Part shown: piece after piece, positions 1 to 8,778 of the stretch | How the letters are laid out: each line of letters begins with the position of its first letter | Numbering within the stretch: position 1 is the first letter of the stretch | Assembly (NCBI GenBank): GCA_026125285.1 | Contig: JAHCLO010000030.1 | Location: 1 to 64,000, forward strand | From: Verrucomicrobiia bacterium | GTDB lineage: Bacteria > Verrucomicrobiota > Verrucomicrobiia > Limisphaerales > JADLHS01 | DNA length: 64,000 bases | Direction of reading: 5' to 3' | Translations under genes and position numbers: made by a program | Notes under the pieces: model-generated | Databases searched by the model: none | The model's input: only the letters and a program-made list of their open reading frames with translations | Told to the model about the DNA's origin: nothing

Positions 1-20
1 TATACTATTGACCGACCCCT

Positions 21-161
21 TCACGGCCGGCGCGCTGCCGTGGACGGAACTTCGCCCGCCTCGTGCTCCGCGAAACGCCGCTTCAGGTCGTGGGTGAACC
101 CGGTGTAGAAGTTCCCGTCGCGCCGGCTCAACAGCACGTAAACGTAACAGAACTTGCTCAT
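21..161 (-). pseudogene. Truncated GIY-YIG endonuclease-like gene
   Basis: The frame begins at an ATG (161) and encodes 46 residues: VYVLLS, then DGNFYTGFT, then DLKRRFAEHEAGEV. This is the start of the GIY-YIG fold of small UvrC/YhbQ-type nucleases. Family members usually run to 80-100 residues and continue with a KLxYxE strand; here a stop follows TAARRP. The nuclease core is therefore incomplete and the gene is probably a remnant. It sits directly beside the displaced Rhs fragment, at a recombined end of the Rhs locus. Assignment rests on the N-terminal motif only. Confidence 0.6.
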
Positions 162-167
162 TGCTCG

Positions 168-828
168 TCATTCTATCTCACAGGGCCACGCCGCATCGTA
201 CGCATAGCCCTTGGTTTCGCCGGAAAGGAGCGTGCCGCCCGAGTTGGTCGCCCGCGCGATGGTCAACTGGCCGATGGGATCGTAACTGAACGTCAGATGG
301 CTGTTGTCCGCGCGTGTGTGTTTGGTGCGCTGATTCCCGGCGTTGAGGACGTATTCGTGCTTGTTGAGCGTGGTGTGGCTGGAGTTGTTCAGCTTGGTAA
401 ACAGCAGCCGGGCCGTGTTGTCGTAATGATTGGTGATGTAGCTGGTGTTGGGCAGAGAGATTCTGGATACCAGATGCTGGATGCCGGATGGAAAAGTGTA
501 GGCGAAGCTGCCGGCGGGCGAGGTGACGTTGGTCAGGCGTTTGGCATAATCGTACCAGAAGCCGTTGGTCCACACGCCGGCGGGCTGCTGCAACGCCAGC
601 CCCGTCCGCATCTGGTAGGTGTTCACCCCGTGAGATAATGGATGGAAAGGAGCAACACCTGGCAAGGCATTGTATCTGATGCTGGCTTGAGCGTTGTCCT
701 GCTCGGAATATCTCATGGGGTAAAGCTGTTGGTCACGGTATCGCTGCTGAACGGGCCGTCTTCGGTCCAGAGCTGCCCGCCAGCGGTGTAAGCATACTTG
801 GTCGTGCCCACCGCGTCCACCATGTTGG
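168..828 (-). pseudogene. Displaced Rhs (YD-repeat) fragment, interrupted
   Basis: Two pieces are clearly homologous to the Rhs gene at 1467-3605. The piece at about 732-828 matches the VDAxGTTKYAYTAGGQLWTEDGP segment, and the piece at about 180-620 matches MRTGLALQQPxGxWTNGF through GETKGYxYDAAW. They correspond to neighbouring parts of the intact copy (about 3120-3210 and 2680-3105) and read as roughly 85-90 percent identical DNA by eye. About 100 bp of unrelated sequence lies between them and puts them in different frames. Homology stops abruptly after DAAW. This is a duplicated, broken Rhs cassette and not a separate working gene. Confidence 0.75.
622..724. mobile_element. Small MITE-like insertion with imperfect terminal inverted repeats
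   Basis: The segment that splits the Rhs fragment is bounded by TTCACCCCGTGAGATAATG on the left (622-640) and GAATATCTCATGGGGTAAA on the right (706-724). The right end, reverse-complemented, matches the left at 15 of 19 positions. It has no coding capacity and is absent from the intact Rhs copy at the equivalent point near 3110. A miniature inverted-repeat element or a REP-type palindrome are both possible. No target-site duplication is obvious. Confidence 0.45.
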
Positions 829-1081
829 GCGTCAGCCAAAACAGCGCGATGCTATTAATGCCTTCGACGGTTTTCAACGTCGCCTGAAGCGATCGAATAT
901 GGTCATACTCTTTGAAGAGTGACATTTCCGTAGTGCTGTTGTACTGGCGAATACTGGCTAAAGCTGCTTCGATTTGTCCTTTGCGGGTGCAAGATGCGAA
1001 GGCCAGACAACACATGACGGCAAGGACGTAGCAAACACACAGCAACCTCCATTGCCTGTAGCCTGCAATTCTTGTAGTCAT
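713..1081 (-). CDS. Small membrane/secreted protein fused to Rhs remnant
   Basis: The 122-residue frame starts 5 bp after the stop of the preceding gene. Residues 10-31 are hydrophobic and end at FASC, a weak lipobox-like or signal-peptide end. Residues 32-84 are a polar helical stretch (GQIEAALASIRQYN, EYDHIRSLQATLKTVEG). From residue 86 (about nt 826) it becomes Rhs sequence in frame and stops at the inserted element. The original C-terminus has probably been replaced by recombination with the Rhs repeat region. It may be a second immunity-type gene of the locus; no function is recognised. Confidence 0.45.
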   Translation of the reverse strand: MTTRIAGYRQWRLLCVCYVLAVMCCLAFASCTRKGQIEAALASIRQYNSTTEMSLFKEYDHIRSLQATLKTVEGINSIALFWLTPNMVDAVGTTKYAYTAGGQLWTEDGPFSSDTVTNSFTP

Positions 1082-1086
1082 TTCCT

Positions 1087-1470
1087 TCAGTGAGAAAGGA
1101 ACTTGTCAATCGGCGCCGCTGAGGGCCTCCGCTCCTTGCTGTCTGCCAGTCGTACTTTGACAGCGATCAGCTTGTTGGATTCAAATTGAAGCCACAAATC
1201 CCAGTTGCGTGCCCCTATCTCCATGGGCGATTGAATAACCCAGTTCGTTTCGGAAACCTTGCGAAGTTTCAGAGAAAAGAAGTCCACGTGCGTGAAGTTA
1301 GTCTCAACGTCTGCGGCTGTCATACCAACGGCGAGGTGGTCGTATAAACTGATCACCTGTCGGCGACTTTCTTCATCTCGAAACGGAATACCGAATAGGA
1401 GGAAATATAGCAGAATTGCGATGCACGCGATCAAACCAGAAACACCGACGAGGTGCCAGCGCGTTTTCAT
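1087..1470 (-). CDS. Membrane-anchored small protein, candidate Rhs immunity protein
   Basis: The start is the ATG whose bases overlap the Rhs stop codon (ATGA at 1467-1470), giving 127 residues. Residues 8-30 form one transmembrane or signal-anchor helix. The rest is a small soluble domain with HLAVGMTAADVETNF, reminiscent of the GMT turn of SmpA/OmlA-like proteins, and a WDLWLQFESNKL strand. Tight coupling behind an Rhs gene with a variable tip is the usual position of an immunity gene, so that role is inferred from position; no family match is certain. Confidence 0.6.
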   Translation of the reverse strand: MKTRWHLVGVSGLIACIAILLYFLLFGIPFRDEESRRQVISLYDHLAVGMTAADVETNFTHVDFFSLKLRKVSETNWVIQSPMEIGARNWDLWLQFESNKLIAVKVRLADSKERRPSAAPIDKFLSH

Positions 1471-3605
1471 TTGACAGGACACTTCTTGCACGCGTTCTCA
1501 CAGGACTCGAAACTGTAGGAGTGAATGATGCCGTAAATATTCGCCCGAATATCGTCCAACGCGTCCCTCCAATCACCACCGCCACCAGTAACAATCTCAT
1601 GCCAGACGCCACCCAAGAAAGTCAGATTAGGGGATAAGCCAAGTGTACAACGATTATGAAAACAGGCTGCGTAGCAATGCTGCTGCTTGTCATCGTCCGG
1701 AAATGTCGCCCGAGCACGCGACATTGCCACAAACTTACACGTCGCCTGCCAGGCGGCTTCGACCAAAATGGCCACCAAAATAGGGAGGGCAGCACGACCA
1801 TCCGAATCCACCAGACTCGTCGGCACATTGTGGACAAACACGTATAGATTTGGCTGATGGCTGCCTCTTACCTTCCAATTGCCTCTCCGGAGCAACTCAA
1901 ACCCAAGTTCTCCCAACGGGTCTCTGTTTAGCCACCGCTGCAGGTTGGGCGCGTACCAGCGGTAGCCGTAGCAGTACAGCCCGCTGGCGGCGTGAGATTC
2001 CTTGCTCGAAAAACGATACACATTCGCTCCTGCCAAACTCCCACTTGGACTGGTGGCCAAATTCCCATACGCATCGTACTTATAGCTCGCCGCCAGCGTT
2101 TGGCTGCTGTTCACCAGATACGTCACGTTCCCACCGCCATCGGCATGGTAGTAATTGTGCGTGCTCCAGTTCCCCGTCTGGAAGGTGTAACCGTGCGAGC
2201 GGCCCAACAATCCGCCGATGCCGCCGGCGCCCTCAAGAGTTCCACTCAAGTCACTGCCCCGCGTGTAACCCACCGTGGGCGTGTTGTTCCCGGCGCGTTC
2301 CTGGATCACCCGCATCCCGTCATACACATACCGCGTCTCGGACACCCACTCCCAATTGCTCCCAAAGCCCGAAGCCTGATACTCCACCCGCTGGCGCAAC
2401 CGCCCTCGTCCGTCATAGACAAAATCCGTCCGCCAGTCTTCCGAGGAGGTCACACTGCCCTCGCCGTCGTAGCCTCCGCCGTAGTAATACCAATTGACCA
2501 GTTGGTTCTCATCGTCGTAGCTGTAACCATAATACGCGTCGTTGTACGTCACGTTGCCGTTGTCGTCGTAAAGCTGCGTGCCCACTGGCGTGGCGTTGGT
2601 CAACTGGTTCTTTACGTCCACGTTGAACGTGTGCGTCGAGCCGCTGCTGTTGTTCGTGCGGCGATTCAAATTCCAGGCGGCGTCGTAAAAATAGCCTTTG
2701 GTTTCGCCGGAAAGGAGCGAGCCGCCGGAATTGGTGGCTCGCGCAATCGTCAACTGGCCGATGGGATCGTAGCTGAACGTCAGGTGACTGTCGTCCGTGC
2801 GCGTGTGTTTGGTGCGCTGATGCCCGGTGTTGTAGAGGTATTCGTGTTTGTTGAGCGTGGTGTGGCTGGAATTGTTGAGCTTGGTGAAAAGCAGCCGCGC
2901 CACGTTGTCGTAGTGGTTGGTGATGTAGCTGGTGTTGGGGAGGGTAAGGCGTGAGGCGTGATGCGTGACTCCGGCAAAGAGGTAATCAAAGGAGCCGGCG
3001 GGTGAGGTCACGTTGGTGAGGCGCCTGGCGTAATCGTGCCAGAAACCGTTGGTCCACGTGCCTGTGGGTTGCTGCAACGCCAGCCCCGTGCGCATCCGGT
3101 ATGTGTAGGTGTTCGTCAAGGTCTCATTGCTCCACGGGCCGTCTTCGGTCCAGAGCTGCCCGCCAGCGGTGTAAGCATACTTGGTCGTCCCCGCCGCGTC
3201 CACCATGTTGGTGACGCGGTTGAGCGGGTCGTACGCGAACCGTACGTCCGGGCTGGACGGATAATTGACGTTCGTCAGGTTGCCCACCGGATCGTAGCTG
3301 TAAATCGTGTTGCCCTTGGCCTTGCTCCAGCGGTTGGTCAGCCGGCTGTTGGGATCGTAGGTGTAACGCAGGATTTCCACGCCGGCCTGATCCAGGAAAC
3401 CCACCAGCCCCTCCTGCCACGGAACACGAACAGTCATTCCTGCTTGAGCATCCGGGCAGAATGTTGATTCCCGCCATAGGTCAGACACTGGGTTCAAGAA
3501 AGTCCCAGCACCACGCTCAATCAACCATGACAAAGCAAGCAGAGGCATTGGGAACGCGCCTCTTATCCAATGTAGCGTTCCGAATGTCAAGAATGAGTTA
3601 TTCAC
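1467..3605 (-). CDS. Rhs-repeat protein with Cys/His-rich C-terminal tip, 5'-truncated
   Basis: Most of the 712-residue frame is YD repeats (RYTYDPNSRLTNR, YSYDPVGNLTNV, FSYDPIGQLTIA, FVYDGRGRLRQR), followed by the Rhs core-associated signature YGYRWYAPNLQRWLNRDPLGE and NLYVFVHNVPTSLVDSDG. After residue 603 comes a distinct tip of 109 residues with HCYAACFHNRC, a GVWHE motif, WRDALDDIRANIYG and a terminal SCENACKKC. This His/Cys pattern resembles tips found on other bacterial Rhs proteins, whose activity I cannot name. Family members are normally 1200-2500 residues with a signal peptide. Here the first 56 residues do not look like Rhs, and an ATG at 3437 is an alternative start, so the 5' part seems lost. 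Export is doubtful. Confidence 0.8.
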   Translation of the reverse strand: MNNSFLTFGTLHWIRGAFPMPLLALSWLIERGAGTFLNPVSDLWRESTFCPDAQAGMTVRVPWQEGLVGFLDQAGVEILRYTYDPNSRLTNRWSKAKGNTIYSYDPVGNLTNVNYPSSPDVRFAYDPLNRVTNMVDAAGTTKYAYTAGGQLWTEDGPWSNETLTNTYTYRMRTGLALQQPTGTWTNGFWHDYARRLTNVTSPAGSFDYLFAGVTHHASRLTLPNTSYITNHYDNVARLLFTKLNNSSHTTLNKHEYLYNTGHQRTKHTRTDDSHLTFSYDPIGQLTIARATNSGGSLLSGETKGYFYDAAWNLNRRTNNSSGSTHTFNVDVKNQLTNATPVGTQLYDDNGNVTYNDAYYGYSYDDENQLVNWYYYGGGYDGEGSVTSSEDWRTDFVYDGRGRLRQRVEYQASGFGSNWEWVSETRYVYDGMRVIQERAGNNTPTVGYTRGSDLSGTLEGAGGIGGLLGRSHGYTFQTGNWSTHNYYHADGGGNVTYLVNSSQTLAASYKYDAYGNLATSPSGSLAGANVYRFSSKESHAASGLYCYGYRWYAPNLQRWLNRDPLGELGFELLRRGNWKVRGSHQPNLYVFVHNVPTSLVDSDGRAALPILVAILVEAAWQATCKFVAMSRARATFPDDDKQQHCYAACFHNRCTLGLSPNLTFLGGVWHEIVTGGGGDWRDALDDIRANIYGIIHSYSFESCENACKKCPVK

Positions 3606-3991
3606 AATCTTCGCCTGCAGGGCTGAGACATACGAACGTCGCGTGGTGATTTCCCGCTACCCAGCCGATGAGGAAAGGAAGCGACGCTCTGGCCTCGCGC
3701 ATTATTTCTCGCAGGCGCCAGTCTTGGGGGCCAATTCAGCTTCTTGCACCTTGGCTTTTGGGGAGCGCACGCGCCCTCGCGTGCGGCGGTTGACCCCTCG
3801 TCAACCGTTCGAGCGCGCCTCCGCGCTCGATTCAACGCGCGGTGGCGCGCGTCGTCCCGGCGGCGAGGCGCAGCCGGGTCACACGCGAGGGCGCGTGCGC
3901 TCCCCATTGCGAAAAAGAGGTATGCACGCCAGCCTTGGATTCACCCGCCTCATTCCTTGTCAAACATGGTTCGGTCTCGTATCGTGTCGGC
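3606..3991. repeat. Intergenic region with a 24-bp perfect inverted repeat (REP-like)
   Basis: No convincing gene lies here. The arm GGGGAGCGCACGCGCCCTCG... (3760-3783) and its exact reverse complement (3882-3905) enclose about 98 bp. The loop holds smaller palindromes, GTTGACCCCTCGTCAAC and GAGCGCGCCTCCGCGCTC. This is typical of paired REP/BIME-type elements and not a simple terminator. It separates the Rhs locus from the protease gene. Confidence 0.75.
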
Positions 3992-4996
3992 ATGTTCAAG
4001 CTTCGTTTCGTCGGTTGGGTGATGCTCTTTTGCAGTGCCGCCGCGGCGTGGGGCGACACCCTGTTCCTGAAGGAACAGGCCGCCATCACGGGCCGGATTC
4101 TCTCCGAAAAGCGCGACTCCGTGGCCGTGGACGTCGGATATACCGTCTTGGTGGTGCCGCGTGATCGGATCACCAAGGTTTTGCGCAGCGAAGAGGAGGC
4201 TTTGCTGGCCAACCCCAATCAGGGCAGCAATGAGGCGGCGTCCCCTTCGGCGACGGTTTCCGAAGGCGCCGCAGCCGGGGCGTTGAGGTCCGGCCTTTAT
4301 CACGCCGGCACTCGCCGGTTGCCCGAACGCACCGTGCGGGACCTGGTGAATCAACTGGGCGAAGCTGTGGTGCAGGTGCGCACGCCGGGCTCCCTGGGCT
4401 CGGGCTTCTTCATCAATGAGGAGGGTTTCCTGATCACCAACTTCCACGTGATCGAAGGCGAATCGCAGATTTCCATCGAGGTTTATCACCAGCGGAATGG
4501 GCAGCTCGAGCGCCAGAGCTATAAGCAAGTGCGGATAGTGGCGATGAACAAGTTCAACGATCTGGCGTTGCTGAAGATTGACGACCAGGACGCCCCCCGT
4601 TTCAAGTTTGTGCCATTTGGCAGCGCCGATGGCCTGGCAGTGGGCGAACGGGTCTTTGCCATCGGCAGTCCGCTGGGACTGGAGCGAACGGTCACGGAGG
4701 GTATTCTCAGCACGCGGACGCGGCAGATTGCCGGCTCGCTGTATCTGCAAACCACCACCCAGATCAATCCCGGCAACAGTGGCGGTCCATTGTTCAATCT
4801 GAGCGGCGAGGTAGTGGGGGTGACCAACATGAAGATCACCGCCGGCGAAGGGTTGGGTTTTGCCATTCCGGTGGAATCGGTGAGGTACTTCCTGGACCAT
4901 CGCGATGCCTTCGCTTACTCGAACGAGAATCCCAGCAACCCCTACCGTTATCTCGAACCCCCCAGCCGCACGCGGCATTCAGCCCGCGAGCAGTGA
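3992..4996 (+). CDS. Secreted trypsin-like serine protease (HtrA/DegP-type, no PDZ)
   Basis: The 334-residue protein starts at the ATG that opens a signal peptide (residues 1-20, ending SAAAAWG). Residues 22-68 resemble a small beta domain (AAITGRILSEKRDSVAVDV). The S1C protease fold covers about 118-305. The catalytic triad is visible: His152 in ITNFHVIEG, Asp190 in NDLALLK and Ser263 in NPGNSGGPL. There is no PDZ domain after the protease, unlike DegP/DegS. It should cleave proteins in the periplasm or at the surface. Longer upstream frames run through the palindromic repeat and are unlikely to be translated. Confidence 0.88.
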   Translation: MFKLRFVGWVMLFCSAAAAWGDTLFLKEQAAITGRILSEKRDSVAVDVGYTVLVVPRDRITKVLRSEEEALLANPNQGSNEAASPSATVSEGAAAGALRSGLYHAGTRRLPERTVRDLVNQLGEAVVQVRTPGSLGSGFFINEEGFLITNFHVIEGESQISIEVYHQRNGQLERQSYKQVRIVAMNKFNDLALLKIDDQDAPRFKFVPFGSADGLAVGERVFAIGSPLGLERTVTEGILSTRTRQIAGSLYLQTTTQINPGNSGGPLFNLSGEVVGVTNMKITAGEGLGFAIPVESVRYFLDHRDAFAYSNENPSNPYRYLEPPSRTRHSAREQ

Positions 4997-5057
4997 ATCC
5001 GCACACAGGCAAATCTCTCCGGGTTCGTGGAATCATTCGTGCTTTGAGTTCGCTGCC

Positions 5058-7016
5058 ATGATCGCAAAATCGTCTTCCTGCTGGAGTAGCTGTTTCGCCC
5101 GGCTTATCCGCCTTGCCAGTCTGGCGTTGGGGATCGGCCCGCTGGCCAGTCCGGCAGCAGTGCCACCCGCCGAACAGTTGTTACCGGCGGACGCGCTGCT
5201 GGTTTTCTCGGCGCCGGATTTCGCGAAGCTGCGGGCCGTTTACGATCGGCTTCCTCAAGTCCGCATGTGGAATGACCCCGCGATGAAACCGTTCCGCGAC
5301 AAATTCACGGCCAGGTTGAGCGAGGAGTTCATCGTGCCGCTGGAGCGTGACCTGGGGGTGAAACTGGCGGATTTCAGCGCGCTGCTCCAGGGACAATTGA
5401 CCGTGGCCGTGACGGCCGAAGGCTGGCCGGGCCAGCCGGACGCCGCGCCGGCATTCCTGTTGTTGCTGGACACGCAAGACCAACACGAACAACTCAAAGA
5501 ACAACTTGCCGCCCTGCGCAAGAAGTGGGTGGACGACGGCAAACCAATCAAGACCGAGAAGCTCCGCAACGTGGAATTCGCCATCGTGCCGTTGACCACC
5601 AACGATGCACCGAGCACCCTTGCGCAGTTTTTTCCACAACACCAGGAAGTTCAAGAATTGGGCCGTGAGCCGTCCAATTTCTCTTTGGGCGGAAGTGAAC
5701 TCGTCATCGGACAGTTCGAGTCGCTGCTCCTCGTGGGCAGTTCGCTCCCGGCCATGGAAAAAGTGGTTGCGCGGCTCACCGGTGGCGCCTTGCCGCCGCT
5801 GGCGGAGGAAGCGGCGTTTGCCGCCAGCCGCCTGGCGATGTTTCGCGGGGTGCCCCTGTACGGCTGGTTCAATGGCAGGCTATTGTTCGATGCCATGGCC
5901 CGCCTGCCGGTGGAGTCGCCCAATCCCCAGGCGCCAAGCGCGATCCCAGTGTTGACCTTTCGCCGGCTGCTGACGGGGAGCGGGCTGGCTGGCGTCAGGT
6001 CCGCGGCGTTCGCCGTGCGGGAATCGCCAGCGGGTATTGTCGTCGAAACATTCCTCGGGGCACCCGAGTCCTCCCGCCAGGGTCTGTTGAAGATTTTCGC
6101 CACCGAAGCCAAGGACGCCAGCCCGCCGGCGTTTGTCCCGGCGGACGTGGTGAAGTTCGAGCGGTATCGCATTGACGGCCAAAAGGCGGTCGCGGTGCTG
6201 GAAAACATGTTGAGCGAGTTATCGCTGTTCAACACTTGGGATTTTCTGCTCACCAGCGGCAACGAGGCGGCCCAATTGAGTGATCCCAATTACGATCTGC
6301 GCAATGATCTCATGGCCAACCTGGGCGACGACTTCATCGTTTATGAGAAAGCGCCGCGCGGCAGTTCCCTCGCGGAACTGAGTTCGCCGCCATCCCTGGT
6401 GCTGATCGGTTCGCCCAACGCGGAACGCTTGCTGGCCGGACTGAAGGGAGTGCTGGTGATCTTCTCGCCGGATGCCACCGCGCCGAAGGAACGCGAGTTC
6501 CTGGGCCGCAAGATTCTCAGCCTCAGTCTGCCACCCATGCCCTGGGGGAACACCACGGCGCAAACCCGCACTCTGCATTACGCGGCCAGCGGCGGTTACG
6601 TGGCGTTCACCACGCAGGCGGCCATGCTGGAGGAGTTCCTGCGCAGCAACGAAGGCCAGCCGCGGGCACTCCGCGAAACACCCGGGTTGATTGAAGCGGC
6701 GCAACCGGCCGGCGGTTTGAGCACCGGCTGGTTCGGCTTTGAGAATTTGCGGGAAACCATGCGGCTCAATTTCGAGATGTATCAAAAAGGAATGACCGCC
6801 CCGGCGACCGCGTCTTCCGGGCTTAATCCGTTTACCAGCGCCATTCCCATTGCCGGCCCGGAACGCAGTCTCAAGGAGTGGATGGATTTCTCGCTGCTGC
6901 CCTCCTTCGACAGCGTGAACAAGTACTTCCACTTCACCGTCCGCGCCGGCAGCGCAAACGTGGACGGCATTGCGCTGCGCTGGTTCTATCCCACGCCGCC
7001 GCCGTCGGGAAACTGA
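5058..7016 (+). CDS. Large secreted protein of unknown function
   Basis: The 652-residue product starts at an ATG followed by a signal-like segment (residues 10-37, LIRLASLALGIGPLASPAAV). Mature sequence begins LLPADALLVFSAPDFAKLRAVYDRL, a pattern seen in large exported proteins of Planctomycetes and Verrucomicrobia that carry repeated alpha/beta units (DUF3352-like). I see no catalytic motif. It follows the protease by 61 bp on the same strand, so the two may be co-transcribed, perhaps as exported partners. The DUF3352-like label is tentative. Confidence 0.7.
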   Translation: MIAKSSSCWSSCFARLIRLASLALGIGPLASPAAVPPAEQLLPADALLVFSAPDFAKLRAVYDRLPQVRMWNDPAMKPFRDKFTARLSEEFIVPLERDLGVKLADFSALLQGQLTVAVTAEGWPGQPDAAPAFLLLLDTQDQHEQLKEQLAALRKKWVDDGKPIKTEKLRNVEFAIVPLTTNDAPSTLAQFFPQHQEVQELGREPSNFSLGGSELVIGQFESLLLVGSSLPAMEKVVARLTGGALPPLAEEAAFAASRLAMFRGVPLYGWFNGRLLFDAMARLPVESPNPQAPSAIPVLTFRRLLTGSGLAGVRSAAFAVRESPAGIVVETFLGAPESSRQGLLKIFATEAKDASPPAFVPADVVKFERYRIDGQKAVAVLENMLSELSLFNTWDFLLTSGNEAAQLSDPNYDLRNDLMANLGDDFIVYEKAPRGSSLAELSSPPSLVLIGSPNAERLLAGLKGVLVIFSPDATAPKEREFLGRKILSLSLPPMPWGNTTAQTRTLHYAASGGYVAFTTQAAMLEEFLRSNEGQPRALRETPGLIEAAQPAGGLSTGWFGFENLRETMRLNFEMYQKGMTAPATASSGLNPFTSAIPIAGPERSLKEWMDFSLLPSFDSVNKYFHFTVRAGSANVDGIALRWFYPTPPPSGN

Positions 7017-7033
7017 AGGGCGTTACCGCAGCC

Positions 7034-7106
7034 TCGGAGCGCGGACAGCCTTGTCCGCGAGTTCTCTTGCCATCGGTTCGCGCGCACTCAGCGGTTCGCG
7101 CTCCGC
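7034..7106. repeat. REP-like palindrome, GCGGACA/TGTCCGC family
   Basis: The core GCGGACAGCCTTGTCCGC (7041-7058) is itself palindromic, and GGAGCGC on its left is answered by GCGCTCC near 7098-7104. The same core occurs as a perfect inverted pair at 58443-58512. The rest of 7017-7267 shows no gene. Confidence 0.7.
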
Positions 7107-7267
7107 GATCAGATTCATGCAAGGGCTGGAAATCAACTTGGTGGAGCTCCTCGAGACGCCGAATCAGTTTGTCCGATGCATTCGCGCAGGGGTCTGCCCG
7201 CCATGCGTTCAGCGCCGCTGGTGGGGTCGGACTGATGTCGCGACGCTGGCGGCGGACCTGGGAGCGC

Positions 7268-7777
7268 TCAGAATTTCGCAACCTCCGGTGCCAGTTCCCG
7301 AGTCCACTTGCGGCAGAGCCACAGTGGAACAAAGCCGAAGACTCCGAACGAACCATCAATCAGCCGCCACCAGAACGGAATGCCGCGCAGGGCGCCAAAC
7401 ACCAACGCGTAAGGAATGACCAGCACACACGCGATCATCCCGAATGTGAACAACCATTCGTTGCGCACCGGATCCCGCAGCGCGCCCGCGAACGCGATGG
7501 CAATTACGAAGTGGCCGAACGCCAGCCAGTCCGTCCCGTAAAACAACAGCGGGTGTTTCACGTTCACGTCCTGCAAGGCTTCGCGGGCCGTCAACAACCA
7601 GCGCCCCGGATCACTCGTCGCGTTGGCGCTGGTTTGTCCTTCGAGGCCGAACCACTTGGCCAAAAGATCGAGTTCCCAGTTGAGTGGGATCGCGGTTATG
7701 CCGCTTAACACGAGGCCGAGGATGAACAGCCAGGTCAACGCCCGGATGCGGCGGCGCAACAGATTTTCGCGTTTCAT
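7268..7777 (-). CDS. Four-helix membrane protein, unknown function
   Basis: The 169-residue product has a basic N-terminus (MKRENLLRRRIR) and hydrophobic segments at about 13-31, 83-102, 110-130 and 138-156, giving a small inner-membrane protein. The loop between helices 1 and 2 holds WELDLLAKWFGLEGQ. No enzyme motif is visible. It is the last gene on the minus strand before the convergent exported-protein pair, and 41 bp separate it from the HEAT-like gene upstream. Confidence 0.65.
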   Translation of the reverse strand: MKRENLLRRRIRALTWLFILGLVLSGITAIPLNWELDLLAKWFGLEGQTSANATSDPGRWLLTAREALQDVNVKHPLLFYGTDWLAFGHFVIAIAFAGALRDPVRNEWLFTFGMIACVLVIPYALVFGALRGIPFWWRLIDGSFGVFGFVPLWLCRKWTRELAPEVAKF

Positions 7778-7818
7778 GTTCCAGCCTTGCGCTCAAGCAG
7801 CGACGCGGCGGCGCAAAG

Positions 7819-8730
7819 CTATTTTGCTGGCGCATTGGGGAAAACTTCGACAGCAGGCTTTGGCGCATTCGTGCGCGCCCGGTGACCATGTTTCCAGAAA
7901 GCGCCGACGCTCTTCGCTTGGGCAAGAATTTCGTCCCAGTGCTCGATATTGTAGAGACTAACTTTCGCCTGACGACGCACCTCGGCGTCCGCGTCGTCGA
8001 GCGCCCGATTCAAAGCTGGGAGGCATGCGCCGAGGTAAGTATCGCGAGACGGGGGGCTCATTTCCCTAACGTCGTAAAAAGCCGACATGATCTCGCAGCG
8101 GTGGGCTTGATTTGTGTCCGCGAGGGCGTTCGTCAGCGTTCGGACTGCCGGAACACCAATTTCACCAAGCGCGTAAATGGCGCGCAATGCTCTGTCCGGC
8201 TTCTGATTGTCTTTCATCATCGCTTCAAGTTCCGGGATTGCTGGAGCGGCATTGGTGTTGAGGATCACGAATCCCAAGTTCGCCCATTCCGCCTTCCTTG
8301 CCGTTGGACCGATAATCAAGGATCTGCAAAAAACCACTTTTTTGCCCTCGCCGTAGCGCCAGGTAGCGAGCGTAAGCAGTCCTTTGCGCCACGACGGGAG
8401 CTCGTAGCGAAACCAGGCCAAGAGGCAGGGCAGTGCGTTGGTGGCGATGGAGCGAACGGCGAGTTCGGCTTCAGCACGAGTAGCTGCAACACGAGCTTCT
8501 CTGGCACGAAACGCTGCGACACGTTCGGCTTTAGTGCCAGCGGGTTCAGTCCGAGAGCCGGAAAGCACTGGTGCCATGCGGTAAATCTCCATGCATTCCG
8601 AGAGACTTTTTCCCTGATGGCGTGGCTCTGGAATTGGTTTCTCCGAAAGGAGGGCGTAGGCCAACGCCGCAATCATAAGGACCACAAGCGTCAGCATGGT
8701 GACCGCGATGGTTCGCAGCTTTGTCCTCAT
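7819..8730 (-). CDS. Membrane-anchored HEAT-repeat-like protein
   Basis: Starting at the ATG at 8730 gives about 303 residues with a signal anchor at residues 5-28 (TIAVTMLTLVVLMIAALAYALL). Two helical repeat units fit the HEAT/PBS-lyase pattern: NAAPAIPELEAMMKDNQKPDRALRAIYALGEIG and ACLPALNRALDDADAEVRRQAKVSLYNI. Such repeats bind other proteins. A 14-residue longer start (8772) is open, but it would place a polar stretch before the anchor. Partner and role are unknown. Confidence 0.65.
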   Translation of the reverse strand: MRTKLRTIAVTMLTLVVLMIAALAYALLSEKPIPEPRHQGKSLSECMEIYRMAPVLSGSRTEPAGTKAERVAAFRAREARVAATRAEAELAVRSIATNALPCLLAWFRYELPSWRKGLLTLATWRYGEGKKVVFCRSLIIGPTARKAEWANLGFVILNTNAAPAIPELEAMMKDNQKPDRALRAIYALGEIGVPAVRTLTNALADTNQAHRCEIMSAFYDVREMSPPSRDTYLGACLPALNRALDDADAEVRRQAKVSLYNIEHWDEILAQAKSVGAFWKHGHRARTNAPKPAVEVFPNAPAK

Positions 8731-8778
8731 GCACGCATGATGGAGGTTTTGCGTGACCGAGCAAGCGGACATTGCGGT

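Noticed and set aside
1992..3467. Long plus-strand frames opposite the Rhs gene
   Set aside because: Repetitive valine/arginine-rich sequence that mirrors the YD repeats; the minus strand codes clearly for Rhs.
3842..3991. An upstream extension of the protease gene
   Set aside because: It reads through half of the palindromic repeat; the ATG at 3992 opens a typical signal peptide.
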